From Jejuia sp. UBA6058 (GTDB taxonomy: Bacteria; Bacteroidota; Bacteroidia; Flavobacteriales; Flavobacteriaceae), in the NCBI GenBank assembly GCA_002428965.1, contig DIYI01000015.1, forward strand, positions 92,766-156,765: 64,000 nt of DNA, written 5' to 3'. Shown here piece after piece: positions 35,738 through 44,992 of this stretch (the stretch's first letter is position 1; every line of letters starts with the position of its first letter). The notes below the pieces were generated by a model that ran no database searches, was not told where the DNA came from, and worked only from the letters and a program-made list of their open reading frames with translations. Made by a program: the position numbers and the translations under genes.

Positions 35738-36454
35738 ATGCTTTCAAAAAATGAAATAAAATATATTAACCGTTTAGGTTTAAAAAAATATAGATTGCAA
35801 GAAAGATGTTTTGTAGTTGAGGGCTTAAAAACCATTCACGAACTTTTGAAATCTAAATTTATACTACAACGGTTATATGCGACTGAAAGTTTCAATATTG
35901 ATGCCAAACTAGAAACTTTAATATCCGAAAGTGATTTAAGACGCATAAGTTTTTTGAAAAACCCTAACAAGGCATTGGCTATTTTTAAAATACCTCAAAT
36001 ACCGCTGGTTGAAGAAAAAGGATTGATAGTAGCTTTAGATGATGTTAGAGATCCCGGTAATTTAGGTACTATTATAAGACTTTGTGATTGGTTTGGAGTT
36101 AAGCAATTAGTTTGTAGCAAACAAACGGTAGATTGTTATAATCCTAAGGTTCTGCAAGCTACTATGGGATCAATAGCTCGTGTAGCAATTTCTTATTTAG
36201 ATTTGAATCTCTTTTTGAAAGAAACGAATTTACCTGTTTTTGGTGCTTTTATGGATGGCGAAAACGTGTATAATAAAAAACTTCCTGAATATGGTGTTTT
36301 GGTTATGGGTAACGAAGCTAATGGTATTTCGGAAAAAGTTGCGAAATTAGTTAATCGACATATTTCAATACCAAGATTTGGTGAACTACAGGCTACTGAA
36401 AGTTTAAATGTAGCAACAGCAACGGCCATATTGTTAAGTGAATTTAGAAGATAG
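35738..36454 (+). CDS. TrmH/SpoU-family RNA 2'-O-methyltransferase
   Basis: A SPOUT methyltransferase with the three SpoU motifs: DPGNLGTIIR (motif 1), VMGNEANGIS (motif 2) and ESLNVATATAI (motif 3, knot). An N-terminal RNA-binding segment (about 1-85) resembles the L30e-like substrate-binding domain. The open frame runs from 35642, but a TATGTTTG at 35713-35720 would be a -7 element, so I choose the Met at 35738 (238 residues). The Met at 35714 remains possible. It is divergent from tamL. The specific 23S or tRNA site modified cannot be told. Confidence 0.9.
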   Translation: MLSKNEIKYINRLGLKKYRLQERCFVVEGLKTIHELLKSKFILQRLYATESFNIDAKLETLISESDLRRISFLKNPNKALAIFKIPQIPLVEEKGLIVALDDVRDPGNLGTIIRLCDWFGVKQLVCSKQTVDCYNPKVLQATMGSIARVAISYLDLNLFLKETNLPVFGAFMDGENVYNKKLPEYGVLVMGNEANGISEKVAKLVNRHISIPRFGELQATESLNVATATAILLSEFRR

Positions 36455-36522
36455 TAGCTATGAAGCTTTAAATGGATGTCTTTAATTAAAGGCAAGATAT
36501 GTAACTTTGAAAAAAACTTACT

Positions 36523-37059
36523 ATGAATAAAGTAGCCATTCTATTATTTGTCCTTTGTGTTTTGGTGTCTTGTGAAAATGATGATAATTTACCAGTAGAG
36601 GAAGAATTAACAACAGATTACAACGAGTTATTGAGGGGAGATTTATCTAATGAATTCGACGCTCCTACCCAACTTAGTTTTGTTGAAGGTAAGAACTTTA
36701 TAACTGCGTCTCAAGGCTCAGGAGATGTAGATTATTTTACATTTACTGTTCCAAATGGAGCGGTGTTATTTCAAATTATTTTGGACGACTATCAATCAAC
36801 AGATAGTGCGGCCTTTATTGGAATAGTTGGCGGTTCTGTGTTTAGCAGTAATGCAGGCTCAACGGGTGCTGAAGATTTATTAGGAGGAACCCTTTATGGG
36901 CCATCTAATAGAGGGAATGATATTCTGTCTTTAATGGGTAATCTTAATGGAGCTGAAGGATTTACAGGCAGTTTGTCTGCAGGTAGTTATGCAATTTGGC
37001 TTAATCAAACAGGAGATACTTCGGAAGCTTCTTTCAATTTCGTCCTAACCAAGATTTAG
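36523..37059 (+). CDS. secreted lipoprotein with PPC-like beta domain
   Basis: A 178-residue lipoprotein: signal peptide with lipobox VLVSC (Cys17), a short acidic linker (about 18-40), and one beta-rich domain. The segment 'GSGDVDYFTFTVPNGAVLFQIIL' and the closing 'SLSAGSYAIWLNQTGDTSEASFNFVL' resemble the bacterial pre-peptidase C-terminal (PPC) fold, which usually begins with '..DvDyF.f.v..g'. PPC domains occur at the ends of secreted enzymes and as free-standing binding modules. It is downstream of the methyltransferase on the same strand and converges with porT. The domain assignment is tentative. Confidence 0.65.
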   Translation: MNKVAILLFVLCVLVSCENDDNLPVEEELTTDYNELLRGDLSNEFDAPTQLSFVEGKNFITASQGSGDVDYFTFTVPNGAVLFQIILDDYQSTDSAAFIGIVGGSVFSSNAGSTGAEDLLGGTLYGPSNRGNDILSLMGNLNGAEGFTGSLSAGSYAIWLNQTGDTSEASFNFVLTKI

Positions 37060-37074
37060 GGTGCTACATTGGAT

Positions 37075-37803
37075 TTATTGAAATGTAAAATTAATAAACA
37101 AACCTCTAGTCTTCATATTTGCAATATTGCTTGTCCATGGGCTATTGGGGTCATTATCTCTAACTAAGGCATCATTTATACCAAATAGACCACGAATAGA
37201 AGGTGTAAATTTAAAATTATACAAATAGAAGTCTATTCCAAAACCAAGTTCGTAAAATAAAGGACTACTGATAGTCCTAAATTGCCCTTTGCTATTATCA
37301 TCTGGATTATCTTCGTTACTTGAAAGGTTTATTGCCGTAGAGATGCCTCCAACTATAAATGGTTTAAAATTGTTGACGCGTTTAGTAGATATTTTCAATA
37401 AAAGCGGTAAATGAATGTAGGTTGATTTTACCTCTCGTGTTAAATCAGATTCGCTAAACGCAACTCCTTGAAAATATTCTGGATTATAGATTAAGTTTCT
37501 AGTTGTAATCATTAAACCGGGTTCAAATCTTAAGTCTAAAAAGCTATTAAGGCGCATATTGCCTATTAAACCTACGCTAAAACCTGGATTACGTTGCACA
37601 TAAATATCGGGCAAATCTTCTTTATAGTCAAAGTTAAAATCGTAGCTATTAATACCCAAAAAATAGCCCCAGCGTAAAAATCTAAAATCGGTAGTGCCTC
37701 GGCCCTGATTAGCGTCATAAGTAATTTTTTCTTTTTTAAATAACTGGGCTTGAGTGGTTTGAAAAGTCAATAAAAAAAGAAAACCAATTAAAAAATGCTT
37801 CAT
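37075..37803 (-). CDS. porT: PorT/SprT-like type IX secretion system outer-membrane protein
   Basis: A 242-residue protein with a signal peptide (cleaved near TQAQ) and an 8-stranded outer-membrane barrel-like C-terminus ending FINFTFQ. It begins 'QLFKKEKITYDANQGRG' and contains 'TTDFRFLRWGYFLGIN', 'RRNPGFSVGLIGNMRLN'-like strands and 'YIHLPLLLKI', the pattern of PorT/SprT proteins. PorT is needed for type IX secretion (T9SS) and gliding in Bacteroidota. It sits 2 bases after the ubiE stop; ubiE-porT adjacency is known from Flavobacterium johnsoniae, where the protein is SprT. In this window the agarase has a T9SS sorting tail. Confidence 0.85.
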   Translation of the reverse strand: MKHFLIGFLFLLTFQTTQAQLFKKEKITYDANQGRGTTDFRFLRWGYFLGINSYDFNFDYKEDLPDIYVQRNPGFSVGLIGNMRLNSFLDLRFEPGLMITTRNLIYNPEYFQGVAFSESDLTREVKSTYIHLPLLLKISTKRVNNFKPFIVGGISTAINLSSNEDNPDDNSKGQFRTISSPLFYELGFGIDFYLYNFKFTPSIRGLFGINDALVRDNDPNSPWTSNIANMKTRGLFINFTFQ

Positions 37804-37805
37804 AA

Positions 37806-38567
37806 TTACTTTGATGATTTATAAATTGTGGCCACTCCAAAAGTTTGTGGAAAATCTTCAACATTAATAAACCCAATTTCGCGTAAAATATTGTTCAGCG
37901 TCTCGCCGTATGGAAAAACAGAAGCGGATTCACATAAATACTTGTAGGCACTCCTGTCTTTAGAAAAGGCGCGACCTATTAATGGCAAAATGTTTTTGGT
38001 ATAGAAATTATAACCTTGTTTAAAAGGTGTTTTTGTAGGTACAGAAGTTTCTAGTATTACAAAAACTCCACCTGGTTTTAACACGCGTAAAATATCCTTA
38101 AGACCATTTTTTAAATTTTCAAAATTCCTTACACCAAAAGCAACAGTAATGGCATCAAAAGTATTGTCCTCAAAAGGCATGTTTTCGGAGTCTCCTAGAA
38201 CCATTTCAATTTTACTTGACAAGCCTTTTTTGCTAATTTTTTGTTTACCAATGTCAAGCATCCCAGAACTTATATCTAAACCAATAATTCGTTCGGCATT
38301 TGTATCTGCCATTGCAATGGCTAAATCTCCGGTACCCGTAGCAATATCCAAAACCGTTTTAGCATTTTGGTTTTTTACAAGGTTTACTACCTTTCGTCTC
38401 CATTTTACATCAATGCCAAACGAGATGACTCTGTTAAGACCATCATACTCTCCAGAAATGGTGTCAAACATTTGTGTAACCTGCTCTTTTTTACTTAGAT
38501 CGCTATCTTTGTAGGGTTTAATTTTAGACAAACTTCTTTTTTTGACAAACTTACATATTTCTATCAT
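37806..38567 (-). CDS. ubiE: demethylmenaquinone methyltransferase
   Basis: A 253-residue class I SAM-dependent methyltransferase that makes menaquinone from demethylmenaquinone. The SAM motif is DIATGTGDLAI, followed by 'IIGLDISSGMLDIG', 'ITVAFGVRNF' and the C-terminal 'FGVATIYK'. The family signature 'MFDTISGEYDGLNRVISFGID' is complete (residues about 33-53). Bacteroidota use menaquinone only, so the name MenG/UbiE refers to this step. It forms a two-gene unit with porT. Confidence 0.95.
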   Translation of the reverse strand: MIEICKFVKKRSLSKIKPYKDSDLSKKEQVTQMFDTISGEYDGLNRVISFGIDVKWRRKVVNLVKNQNAKTVLDIATGTGDLAIAMADTNAERIIGLDISSGMLDIGKQKISKKGLSSKIEMVLGDSENMPFEDNTFDAITVAFGVRNFENLKNGLKDILRVLKPGGVFVILETSVPTKTPFKQGYNFYTKNILPLIGRAFSKDRSAYKYLCESASVFPYGETLNNILREIGFINVEDFPQTFGVATIYKSSK

Positions 38568-38643
38568 TTCTACCTAAGAAGGGCAAGAGTTACTGAGACT
38601 ATATGAATTAATGAGATTTCTAAGCTTCCTAGTAATTTTGTAG

Positions 38644-38651
38644 TATCTTTG
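38644..38651 (+). promoter_or_regulatory. -7 element of the trkA-trkH promoter
   Basis: TATCTTTG matches TAnnTTTG exactly, 25 bases upstream of the trkA ATG. No -33 TTTG is obvious at the right spacing. Confidence 0.6.
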
Positions 38652-38676
38652 TGCTGCTTTTTATTAGAAACAGAAG

Positions 38677-40026
38677 ATGAAAATAATCATTGCTGGAGGT
38701 GGAGAAGTTGGATTTCATTTGGCAAAATTATTGTCCTACGAATCACAAGAAATCACATTAATAGATACCGACAAAGAGAGTTTAACCTACGCTGATAATC
38801 ATTTAGATATTAAAGTAATTCGCGGTGATGCTACATCCATTGCAATTTTGCAAGAGGCAAATGTTGCTGTCTGCGACTTACTAATTGGTGTTACGGCTTC
38901 CGAGACTACAAATATCACGATATGTGTCCTAGCTAAACAATTGGGCGCAAAACGAACAATAGCAAGAATTTCCAATACTGAGTTTATCAATTATAAAGAT
39001 GAGGTTGGGTTTACTAGATTTGGAATTGATGAGTTGATTTCACCAGATGCCTTAGCGGCTTCTGAGATTGAACTTTCACTTAGACAAACATCTTTTAGCG
39101 ATACTTATGAGTTTGAAGAAGGTGCTTTAACAATGGCCGGTTTAACACTTTCTAAAGAAGCATCTTTTGTTGGAAAAACTGTAAAAGAAGCCGCCAAAAT
39201 TTTTCCAGAAATTCACTTTATCCCTATTGCTATTCAAAGAAAGGGTACGCAATACACACTAATTCCAAGAGGGGATACCGTTTTTAAGGAGGGGGATAAT
39301 GTTGTTTTTATAACTTCAGAAGGTGGTGCTGAAGAATTATGTAGACTAACAGGAAAGGTCAATACCGAAATCAAAAATGTAATGATTTTAGGTGGGACTG
39401 AAATTGGCTTTAAAGCTGCTCGCGATTTAAGTGAAAAAGGCTTTAATATAAAGCTTTTAGAAGGTGATAAAGAGCGTGCTTTTGATATCGCAGATCAGTT
39501 ACCAAATGTACTGGTTATTAAAAGTGATGGTAGAAAGGTTGATGTACTAGATGAGGAGAGTATTAGTAATATGGATGCTTTTATTGCAGTAGGTGACAAC
39601 TCTGAAACTAATATTATGTCTTGTTTAGTGGCTAACTCAAAGGGCGTTAAGAAATCTGTTGCTCTTGTTGAAAATATGGATTATTTTGAGTTATCTCATT
39701 CAATTGGTATTGATACGCTAATAAACAAAAAACTACTGGCGGCTAATAGCATTTTTAGGTATATCAGAAAGGGGGAAGTTGTGGCCATGACAAAGTTAAG
39801 CAACATGAATGCTGAGCTTCTAGAGTTTGAGGTTAAGTCAAGTTCCGCCATTTGCAATAAGTTGATTAAAAATGTAGATTTTCCTCGTTCCGCGATTATT
39901 GGTGGTGTTATACGTGGTAATATTGGCTACATCGCTCTTGGTAGTTTTAAAATTCAGGAGGGAGATAAGGTTGTGGTTTGCAGCTTATTGCGTTCTATAA
40001 AAGGAGTAGAAAAGTTATTCCTGTAA
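38677..40026 (+). CDS. trkA: Trk potassium transporter regulatory subunit TrkA
   Basis: A 449-residue cytosolic protein that gates TrkH according to NAD(H)/ATP state. It has two Rossmann RCK-N domains, 'MKIIIAGGGEVGFHLAKLL' (residues 1-19) and 'VMILGGTEIGFKAARDLSEKG' (about 232-252), each followed by an RCK-C substrate domain. Both glycine-rich loops are intact. It is followed by trkH after 15 bases, making a complete Trk K+ uptake system. Confidence 0.95.
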   Translation: MKIIIAGGGEVGFHLAKLLSYESQEITLIDTDKESLTYADNHLDIKVIRGDATSIAILQEANVAVCDLLIGVTASETTNITICVLAKQLGAKRTIARISNTEFINYKDEVGFTRFGIDELISPDALAASEIELSLRQTSFSDTYEFEEGALTMAGLTLSKEASFVGKTVKEAAKIFPEIHFIPIAIQRKGTQYTLIPRGDTVFKEGDNVVFITSEGGAEELCRLTGKVNTEIKNVMILGGTEIGFKAARDLSEKGFNIKLLEGDKERAFDIADQLPNVLVIKSDGRKVDVLDEESISNMDAFIAVGDNSETNIMSCLVANSKGVKKSVALVENMDYFELSHSIGIDTLINKKLLAANSIFRYIRKGEVVAMTKLSNMNAELLEFEVKSSSAICNKLIKNVDFPRSAIIGGVIRGNIGYIALGSFKIQEGDKVVVCSLLRSIKGVEKLFL

Positions 40027-40041
40027 AATATAGCTCTTTTT

Positions 40042-41535
40042 ATGAAGCTCAATTATAAAATCATTTTTCATTTTTTAGGGTTGTTAATGCTATTTAATGG
40101 TGGCTTTATGCTCCTTTCAGCCTTAGTAAGCTTACTTTACAAAGATGGGGTTACAGGTAGGTTGTGTATTGCAGCATTACTAACACTATTACTTGGTGTA
40201 ATTGCTATGGTATTTACGCGCAAACATAATAAGGAAATGAACAAACGCGAAGGTTACATAGTTGTAGCTTTTGGATGGATTATAATGGCTTTAACTGGTG
40301 CTTTACCCTATGTAGTTACTGGCAGTATTCCTAGTTTCACTAATGCGTTTTTTGAAACAATGTCGGGCTATACCACTACAGGCGCTTCTATTTTAAATGA
40401 TATTGAAGCGATGCCAAAAGGTATTTTGTTTTGGCGAAGTTTAACACATTGGATAGGGGGTATGGGTATTATAGTTTTGGCTATCGCCATATTGCCATTA
40501 CTAGGTATTGGAGGTATGCAAATGTTTGCTGCAGAAGCGCCAGGACCAAGTGCGGACAAACTACACCCGCGAATTACTGATACGGCAAAACGTTTGTGGC
40601 TCATTTATTTTGGGTATACAGCTGCTGAAACACTATTGTTAAGTGTTGCGGGAATGTCATTTTTTGATGCTATCAATCATGCGCTTTGTACCGTGTCTAC
40701 GGGTGGGTTTTCTACCAAGAATGCTAGTGTAGCGCATTGGAATGGACAACCAATTATTCAATATATCATTATTCTTTTTATGTTTTTGGCTGGTACTAAT
40801 TTTGTGCTAAGTTATTTTGCTTTTAAAGGAAAAGTACAAAAAGTATTGCATGATGAAGAGTTTAAATTATATTTTAGATTTATAGCTATTTTTACAGCTA
40901 TTGCAGCAATACTTATATATTTTAGAGCTGATGTCTCGATATCTTCCATAGAACATCCAATGGTTTGGGGCGAAGGTGAAAGTGCTTTTAGACACGCTTT
41001 ATTTCAGGTGCTTGCGATTGTCACCACTACAGGTTTCGTAACTGCAGATTATACGCTATGGACGCCGTTTTTGGTGGTCTTCTTTTTCGGACTGATGTTC
41101 CTAGGTGGTTCTGCAGGAAGTACTTCTGGAGGTGTTAAGGTAGTGAGACACCTATTATTAATAAAAAATGGGTTTTTAGAATTTAAACGCGCACTACACC
41201 CGAGTGCCATTTTGCCGGTACGTTACAATATGAAAGCTATTTCCGGTGATATCGTTTTTAATATTTTAGCATTCTTCATTTTGTACATGCTATCTTTTAT
41301 TATTGGTGCTCTGGTATTCTCAATGTTTGAATTAGATTTTGCTTCAGCAATAGGCTTATCTGCCTCTAGTTTGGGAAATGTTGGTCCTGCATTGGGTGAT
41401 TTTGGCCCTGTAAATAATTATGCAGCATTGCCTCCTTTAGGGCAATGGTGGGCATCTTTTTTAATGCTTATTGGGCGTCTTGAGTTGTTTACTGTTTTGG
41501 TGCTTTTTACACCTTTCTTTTGGAGAAACAGATAA
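40042..41535 (+). CDS. trkH: Trk potassium transporter membrane subunit TrkH
   Basis: A 497-residue K+ channel-like transporter with about ten membrane spans arranged as four M1-P-M2 repeats. Selectivity-filter-like loops are visible, including 'TMSGYTTTGASIL', 'TVSTGGFSTKN' and 'VTTTGFVTADY', and the last repeat has 'SASSLGNVGPALGDFGP'. It forms the conducting subunit regulated by TrkA encoded just upstream. The pair is the only potassium uptake system visible here. Three small membrane protein genes follow on the same strand. Confidence 0.95.
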   Translation: MKLNYKIIFHFLGLLMLFNGGFMLLSALVSLLYKDGVTGRLCIAALLTLLLGVIAMVFTRKHNKEMNKREGYIVVAFGWIIMALTGALPYVVTGSIPSFTNAFFETMSGYTTTGASILNDIEAMPKGILFWRSLTHWIGGMGIIVLAIAILPLLGIGGMQMFAAEAPGPSADKLHPRITDTAKRLWLIYFGYTAAETLLLSVAGMSFFDAINHALCTVSTGGFSTKNASVAHWNGQPIIQYIIILFMFLAGTNFVLSYFAFKGKVQKVLHDEEFKLYFRFIAIFTAIAAILIYFRADVSISSIEHPMVWGEGESAFRHALFQVLAIVTTTGFVTADYTLWTPFLVVFFFGLMFLGGSAGSTSGGVKVVRHLLLIKNGFLEFKRALHPSAILPVRYNMKAISGDIVFNILAFFILYMLSFIIGALVFSMFELDFASAIGLSASSLGNVGPALGDFGPVNNYAALPPLGQWWASFLMLIGRLELFTVLVLFTPFFWRNR

Positions 41536-41689
41536 TTTTTCAAAAATTTTTATTGGTTTAAACCATACTTAAAATCTAATATTTTAGAGGCTTTGTATTG
41601 ATTTTTAAATGGTTATAAATAATCATGGATGTAACATTTTTTGATTTTACACGTCTAGCTAGTATATAACCAATTTAAAATCATCAATC

Positions 41690-41941
41690 ATGGAATTAGT
41701 AATTGAACCACAAACACTTGAAACAGAACCTGAACAGAAAACAGAAATGACAAGGTCGTTAGGCTTTCTAAATTCTCAATACAAAAGAATCGCTAAGGAA
41801 AGTTTAAATAAGTCATCGTCAAAATCTGTTTTTGGAATTAGACGACTTGTAAAGAACCGAAGATATCGATTTACTTCCTCGGCTGAGGTATTACTTAAAG
41901 TGTCAACTTTCTTTGCTATTATAGTAGTAATATTTGCTTAG
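41690..41941 (+). CDS. small tail-anchored membrane protein, unknown
   Basis: An 83-residue protein with an acidic, Glu/Thr-rich N-terminus (MELVIEPQTLETEPEQK), a basic middle (about 25-60, 'LVKNRRYRF') and a single C-terminal hydrophobic stretch (about 66-83). It has no known family that I recognise. It starts 154 bases after trkH and precedes two similar small genes. A short C-terminal anchor suggests insertion in the inner membrane with the N-terminus in the cytoplasm. Confidence 0.6.
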   Translation: MELVIEPQTLETEPEQKTEMTRSLGFLNSQYKRIAKESLNKSSSKSVFGIRRLVKNRRYRFTSSAEVLLKVSTFFAIIVVIFA

Positions 41942-42008
41942 GATATCTTACTTTCTGTAACGTTTTACAAGCTATTAAGACCAATACTATTAATTAAACT
42001 TTACAATT

Positions 42009-42266
42009 ATGGGTGGAGAAGGTTCAATGATGGCTTCAAACCAGTCTTTAAAGGATAATAGGGCGCAACTTAAGCGAAAAGGTAAAGGTGGTCTTGAAGG
42101 AAGTTACGCGGGTATTGAATTAAAAGAATTTCCCAAAGCTTCGGAAGAACAGCTTCTAGAGATAAAAGAAAGAATACAAAGAGAAAATAAGAGAAATCGT
42201 TCAAAACAAATAATCTTACTAATAACTTTTATTACTTTAATACTACTTATATTTTTGAATCTTTAG
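42009..42266 (+). CDS. small tail-anchored membrane protein A (paralog of the next gene)
   Basis: An 85-residue protein with a Gly/Ser/Lys-rich N-terminus (MGGEGSMMASNQSLKDNR), a conserved FPKASEEQLLEIKERIQRENKR helix (split here as FPKASEEQLL and EIKERIQREN), and a C-terminal transmembrane segment rich in Ile, Leu and Phe (about 67-85). From the helix to the end it aligns without gaps to the following protein. I recall similar short proteins in other Bacteroidota but no function. It may modulate a neighbouring membrane complex such as Trk; this is speculation. Confidence 0.65.
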   Translation: MGGEGSMMASNQSLKDNRAQLKRKGKGGLEGSYAGIELKEFPKASEEQLLEIKERIQRENKRNRSKQIILLITFITLILLIFLNL

Positions 42267-42326
42267 AATATACTTATGCCTTTTGTTGAATCGTTTTTAA
42301 CTACTATAAAAAATAATCAGACTATA

Positions 42327-42533
42327 ATGTCCGATAAATCAAGACATTTTAGAAAGACTTTAGGCGGATATAATTGGTCTAAAACTCAGTTTAACTTTCC
42401 GAATGCAACTAAAGCAGAACTTCAGGAGTTAAGAATTAAGTTGCAAAAACAAAATAAGATTAAGAATATTAAGCTTTCGATAGTTTTTGTTTTAATATCT
42501 CTAACGTTATTGCTAATAATCCTATCCTTATAA
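42327..42533 (+). CDS. small tail-anchored membrane protein B (paralog of the previous gene)
   Basis: The frame opens at 42276, but the Met at 42327 gives a product of 68 residues whose start (MSDKSRHFRKTLGGYNW) fits the family better. The helix 'FPNATKAELQELRIKLQKQN' and the C-terminal membrane segment (KLSIVFVLISLTLLLIILSL) align with the upstream paralog. The gene follows it by about 60 bases and ends just before a bidirectional terminator. The two genes look like a tandem duplication. Confidence 0.6.
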   Translation: MSDKSRHFRKTLGGYNWSKTQFNFPNATKAELQELRIKLQKQNKIKNIKLSIVFVLISLTLLLIILSL

Positions 42534-42538
42534 ACTAA

Positions 42539-42567
42539 AAAAAGCCGTTTGTAATAAGCGGCTTTTT
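42539..42567. terminator. bidirectional terminator between small-protein genes and aminotransferase
   Basis: AAAAAGCCG pairs with CGGCTTTTT (9 bp) across an 11-base loop, flanked by A7 on the left and T5 on the right. It serves the plus-strand trkAH-small-protein unit and the minus-strand aminotransferase unit, which converge here. Confidence 0.88.
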
Positions 42568-42586
42568 ATTAAACTTTCAAAAGTTG

Positions 42587-43771
42587 TTAGCTAACCGCTT
42601 CCTTAATACGCTTAATTGCCTCTATAATTTGTTCTTGAGATGCAGCATAAGAGATTCTTATACAGTTTGGATTTCCAAACGCATCACCTGTTACCGTGGC
42701 AACCAGAGCCTCTTCTAAAAGGAATAGAGAAAAATCAGTCGCATTATTTATGGTGTGTCCTTTAAGCGTTTTACCGAAGAAATGGGTTACATCGGGAAAC
42801 ACATAAAATGCACCATCTGGTGTATTCGATTTAAAGCCTTCAATACCACCCAGTAATTCTAAAATTAAATCGCGACGCTTATTAAACTCATCAATCATGT
42901 ATTTCACACATAAAGGGTCTTCATTTAATGCTGTAATCACTGCACGTTGTGCTATACAATTAGCCCCACTAGTAGTTTGTCCTTGTAATTTGTTACAAGC
43001 TCTAGCAATCTTTTCAGGAGCGCCAATAAAACCAATACGCCATCCCGTCATAGCGAAAGCTTTAGAAACACCATTTACAGTAATAGTTCGATCATACATT
43101 TCAGGAAATTCTGCAATACTAGTATGTCCTTTGCCATAATTGATGTGCTCGTATATTTCATCAGAAACCACATAGATTTCTGGGTATTTTACCAAAACAT
43201 CGACAAGAGATTGTAATTCCTGTTTGCTGTAAACAGAACCACTTGGATTACAAGGAGAGCTAAACCACATCATTTTAGTTTGAGGCGTAATAGCCGCTTC
43301 CAGTTGTTCAGCAGTCATTTTAAAATCTGTATCAATTGATGTTTTAACTTCAACCGGAACACCATCATTCAACTTTACTATATCTGAATAACTTACCCAG
43401 TAAGGACAAGGTAAAATGACTTCATCACCTTCGTTCAGCATTACACCAGCAACATTAGCTAAACATTGTTTAGCTCCAGTAGATACAACGATTTGTGACG
43501 GAGTATATGTTAAATTATTATCGCGCTTAAATTTTTTAATCACAGCATCTTTTAATTCACCATAACCATCGACTGGCGTATAAGAGTTGTAACCATCGTT
43601 TACAGCTTGAATAGCTGCTTCACGAATAAAATCTGGAACTTTAAAGTCTGGTTCTCCCAGACTTAGACCTATAATGTCTTTTCCTTCGCCTCTTAATTCT
43701 CTAGCTTTTGCCGCCATTGCTAGGGTGGCAGATGTAGACATGTTTAAGATCCTATCTGATAATAATTGCAT
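42587..43771 (-). CDS. class I pyridoxal-phosphate aminotransferase (aspartate type)
   Basis: The frame extends to 43801, but the Met at 43771 (394 residues) matches the usual N-terminus of the family (MQLLSDRILNMSTSATLAM). It has the fold-type I signatures 'SLGEPDFKVPDFIREAA', 'WFSSPCNPSGSVYS', 'VSDEIYEHI', the PLP-binding Lys in GVSKAFAMTGWRIG and the 'IRISYAAS' C-terminal Arg. It transfers the amino group between aspartate or a related amino acid and 2-oxoglutarate. It lies 5 bases after the desaturase stop, so both are cotranscribed. Confidence 0.93.
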   Translation of the reverse strand: MQLLSDRILNMSTSATLAMAAKARELRGEGKDIIGLSLGEPDFKVPDFIREAAIQAVNDGYNSYTPVDGYGELKDAVIKKFKRDNNLTYTPSQIVVSTGAKQCLANVAGVMLNEGDEVILPCPYWVSYSDIVKLNDGVPVEVKTSIDTDFKMTAEQLEAAITPQTKMMWFSSPCNPSGSVYSKQELQSLVDVLVKYPEIYVVSDEIYEHINYGKGHTSIAEFPEMYDRTITVNGVSKAFAMTGWRIGFIGAPEKIARACNKLQGQTTSGANCIAQRAVITALNEDPLCVKYMIDEFNKRRDLILELLGGIEGFKSNTPDGAFYVFPDVTHFFGKTLKGHTINNATDFSLFLLEEALVATVTGDAFGNPNCIRISYAASQEQIIEAIKRIKEAVS

Positions 43772-43806
43772 TTTGGGTTGATTTATTTGATCGGTAATCA
43801 TAAAAT

Positions 43807-44901
43807 TTATGCTAAACTAGGTTTTTGTCCTAATGTTTTTAATTGATTATAATGTTCTGCAACAGCCTGCCAGAATGTATTGTATTCGTTGTATGGTAAA
43901 CTAAACTCTTGCGCAGTTTCTTTAACTATTTTCGCGAGTTTTCTATAATGAATGTGGCTTATGTGCGAAAACAAATGGTGTTCTACTTGCCTGTTCAAAC
44001 CACCTGTGTAAAATTCTACAAACCAACTCTTTGGAGAAAAGTTTGAAGTAGTAAATAATTGGTGTATAGCCCAGGTATTTTTCATATTTCCTTGTTCGTC
44101 TGGTAATGGCATTTCGGTATTTGGCATTACGTGCGCCAACTGAAAAATAACACTTAAAATGATACCTGCGGTGTAATGCATTACAATGAAACCAATTAAT
44201 ACTTCCCACCATTTAAAACCAAGTGATAACGGTAATACAACCCAAATAGAGTAATACACAATTTTACCTATAATAAGTTTAGTCCATTGAGTAGCTGGAT
44301 TTGGCATCTTACCATAAGCCAATTTTCTTTTTAAGTATCTGTAGGTCTGGGTAAAATCTGTTGTTATTGCCCAATTTGCAGTTAATAGTCCGTAAAGGAA
44401 AAAGGCATAATATTTTTGATATTTATGAAAACGATGCCACTTAGCATGCTTTGAAAATCTAATTACTTTACCAGCATCAATGTCTTCATCATGTCCATGA
44501 ATATTGGTGTAGGTATGATGCAGAACATTATGCTGTACTTTCCAGTTATAGTCGTTGCCAGCTAAAATATAGATACTGCTCCCCATGAGTTTATTAACCC
44601 ATTTTTTACTCGAAAAAGAGCCATGGTTTGCATCATGCATTACATTCATTCCAACACCAGCCATTCCAATACCAACAACAACCATCGCTAAAATTTGCGC
44701 CCATCCTGGTAAATTCAAAGTAAAAATTAAAACAACAGGAACTATTAAAAGGCAAAACATTACTATCGCTTTGGTGTAAAGTTGCCAGTTTCCTGTGCGC
44801 TTTATATTATTGTCCTTAAAATATTCGTTTACACGTTTATTTAGTGTTTTAAAAAATTTGGCAGGATCTTTTCTTGAGAACGTAAGGGCCTTTTTATTCA
44901 T
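43807..44901 (-). CDS. membrane fatty acid desaturase
   Basis: A 364-residue di-iron desaturase with three histidine boxes: HDANHGSF (box 1), HNVLHHTYTN (box 2) and QVEHHLFSHI (box 3). Four to six membrane segments lie between boxes. It introduces a double bond into acyl chains, relevant to membrane fluidity at low temperature. Box 3 QxxHH is typical of acyl-lipid or linoleoyl-type desaturases; front-end (delta-6-like) members share it. It has a full promoter upstream and is the first gene of a unit with the aminotransferase. Confidence 0.93.
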   Translation of the reverse strand: MNKKALTFSRKDPAKFFKTLNKRVNEYFKDNNIKRTGNWQLYTKAIVMFCLLIVPVVLIFTLNLPGWAQILAMVVVGIGMAGVGMNVMHDANHGSFSSKKWVNKLMGSSIYILAGNDYNWKVQHNVLHHTYTNIHGHDEDIDAGKVIRFSKHAKWHRFHKYQKYYAFFLYGLLTANWAITTDFTQTYRYLKRKLAYGKMPNPATQWTKLIIGKIVYYSIWVVLPLSLGFKWWEVLIGFIVMHYTAGIILSVIFQLAHVMPNTEMPLPDEQGNMKNTWAIHQLFTTSNFSPKSWFVEFYTGGLNRQVEHHLFSHISHIHYRKLAKIVKETAQEFSLPYNEYNTFWQAVAEHYNQLKTLGQKPSLA

Positions 44902-44957
44902 TGTAATACTAGTTTAATCGGTACGTATAAAAATAAGATTTTAATAAACGACGGGCA

Positions 44958-44986
44958 AAGATAAATATTAATACACGCAACAAAGA
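44958..44986 (-). promoter_or_regulatory. promoter of the desaturase gene
   Basis: On the minus strand TATCTTTG (44958-44965) is an exact -7 match, and TTTG at 44983-44986 lies 17 bases further upstream, as a -33 element. It is back to back with the rsmG promoter. Confidence 0.7.
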
Positions 44987-44992
44987 ACGTTT

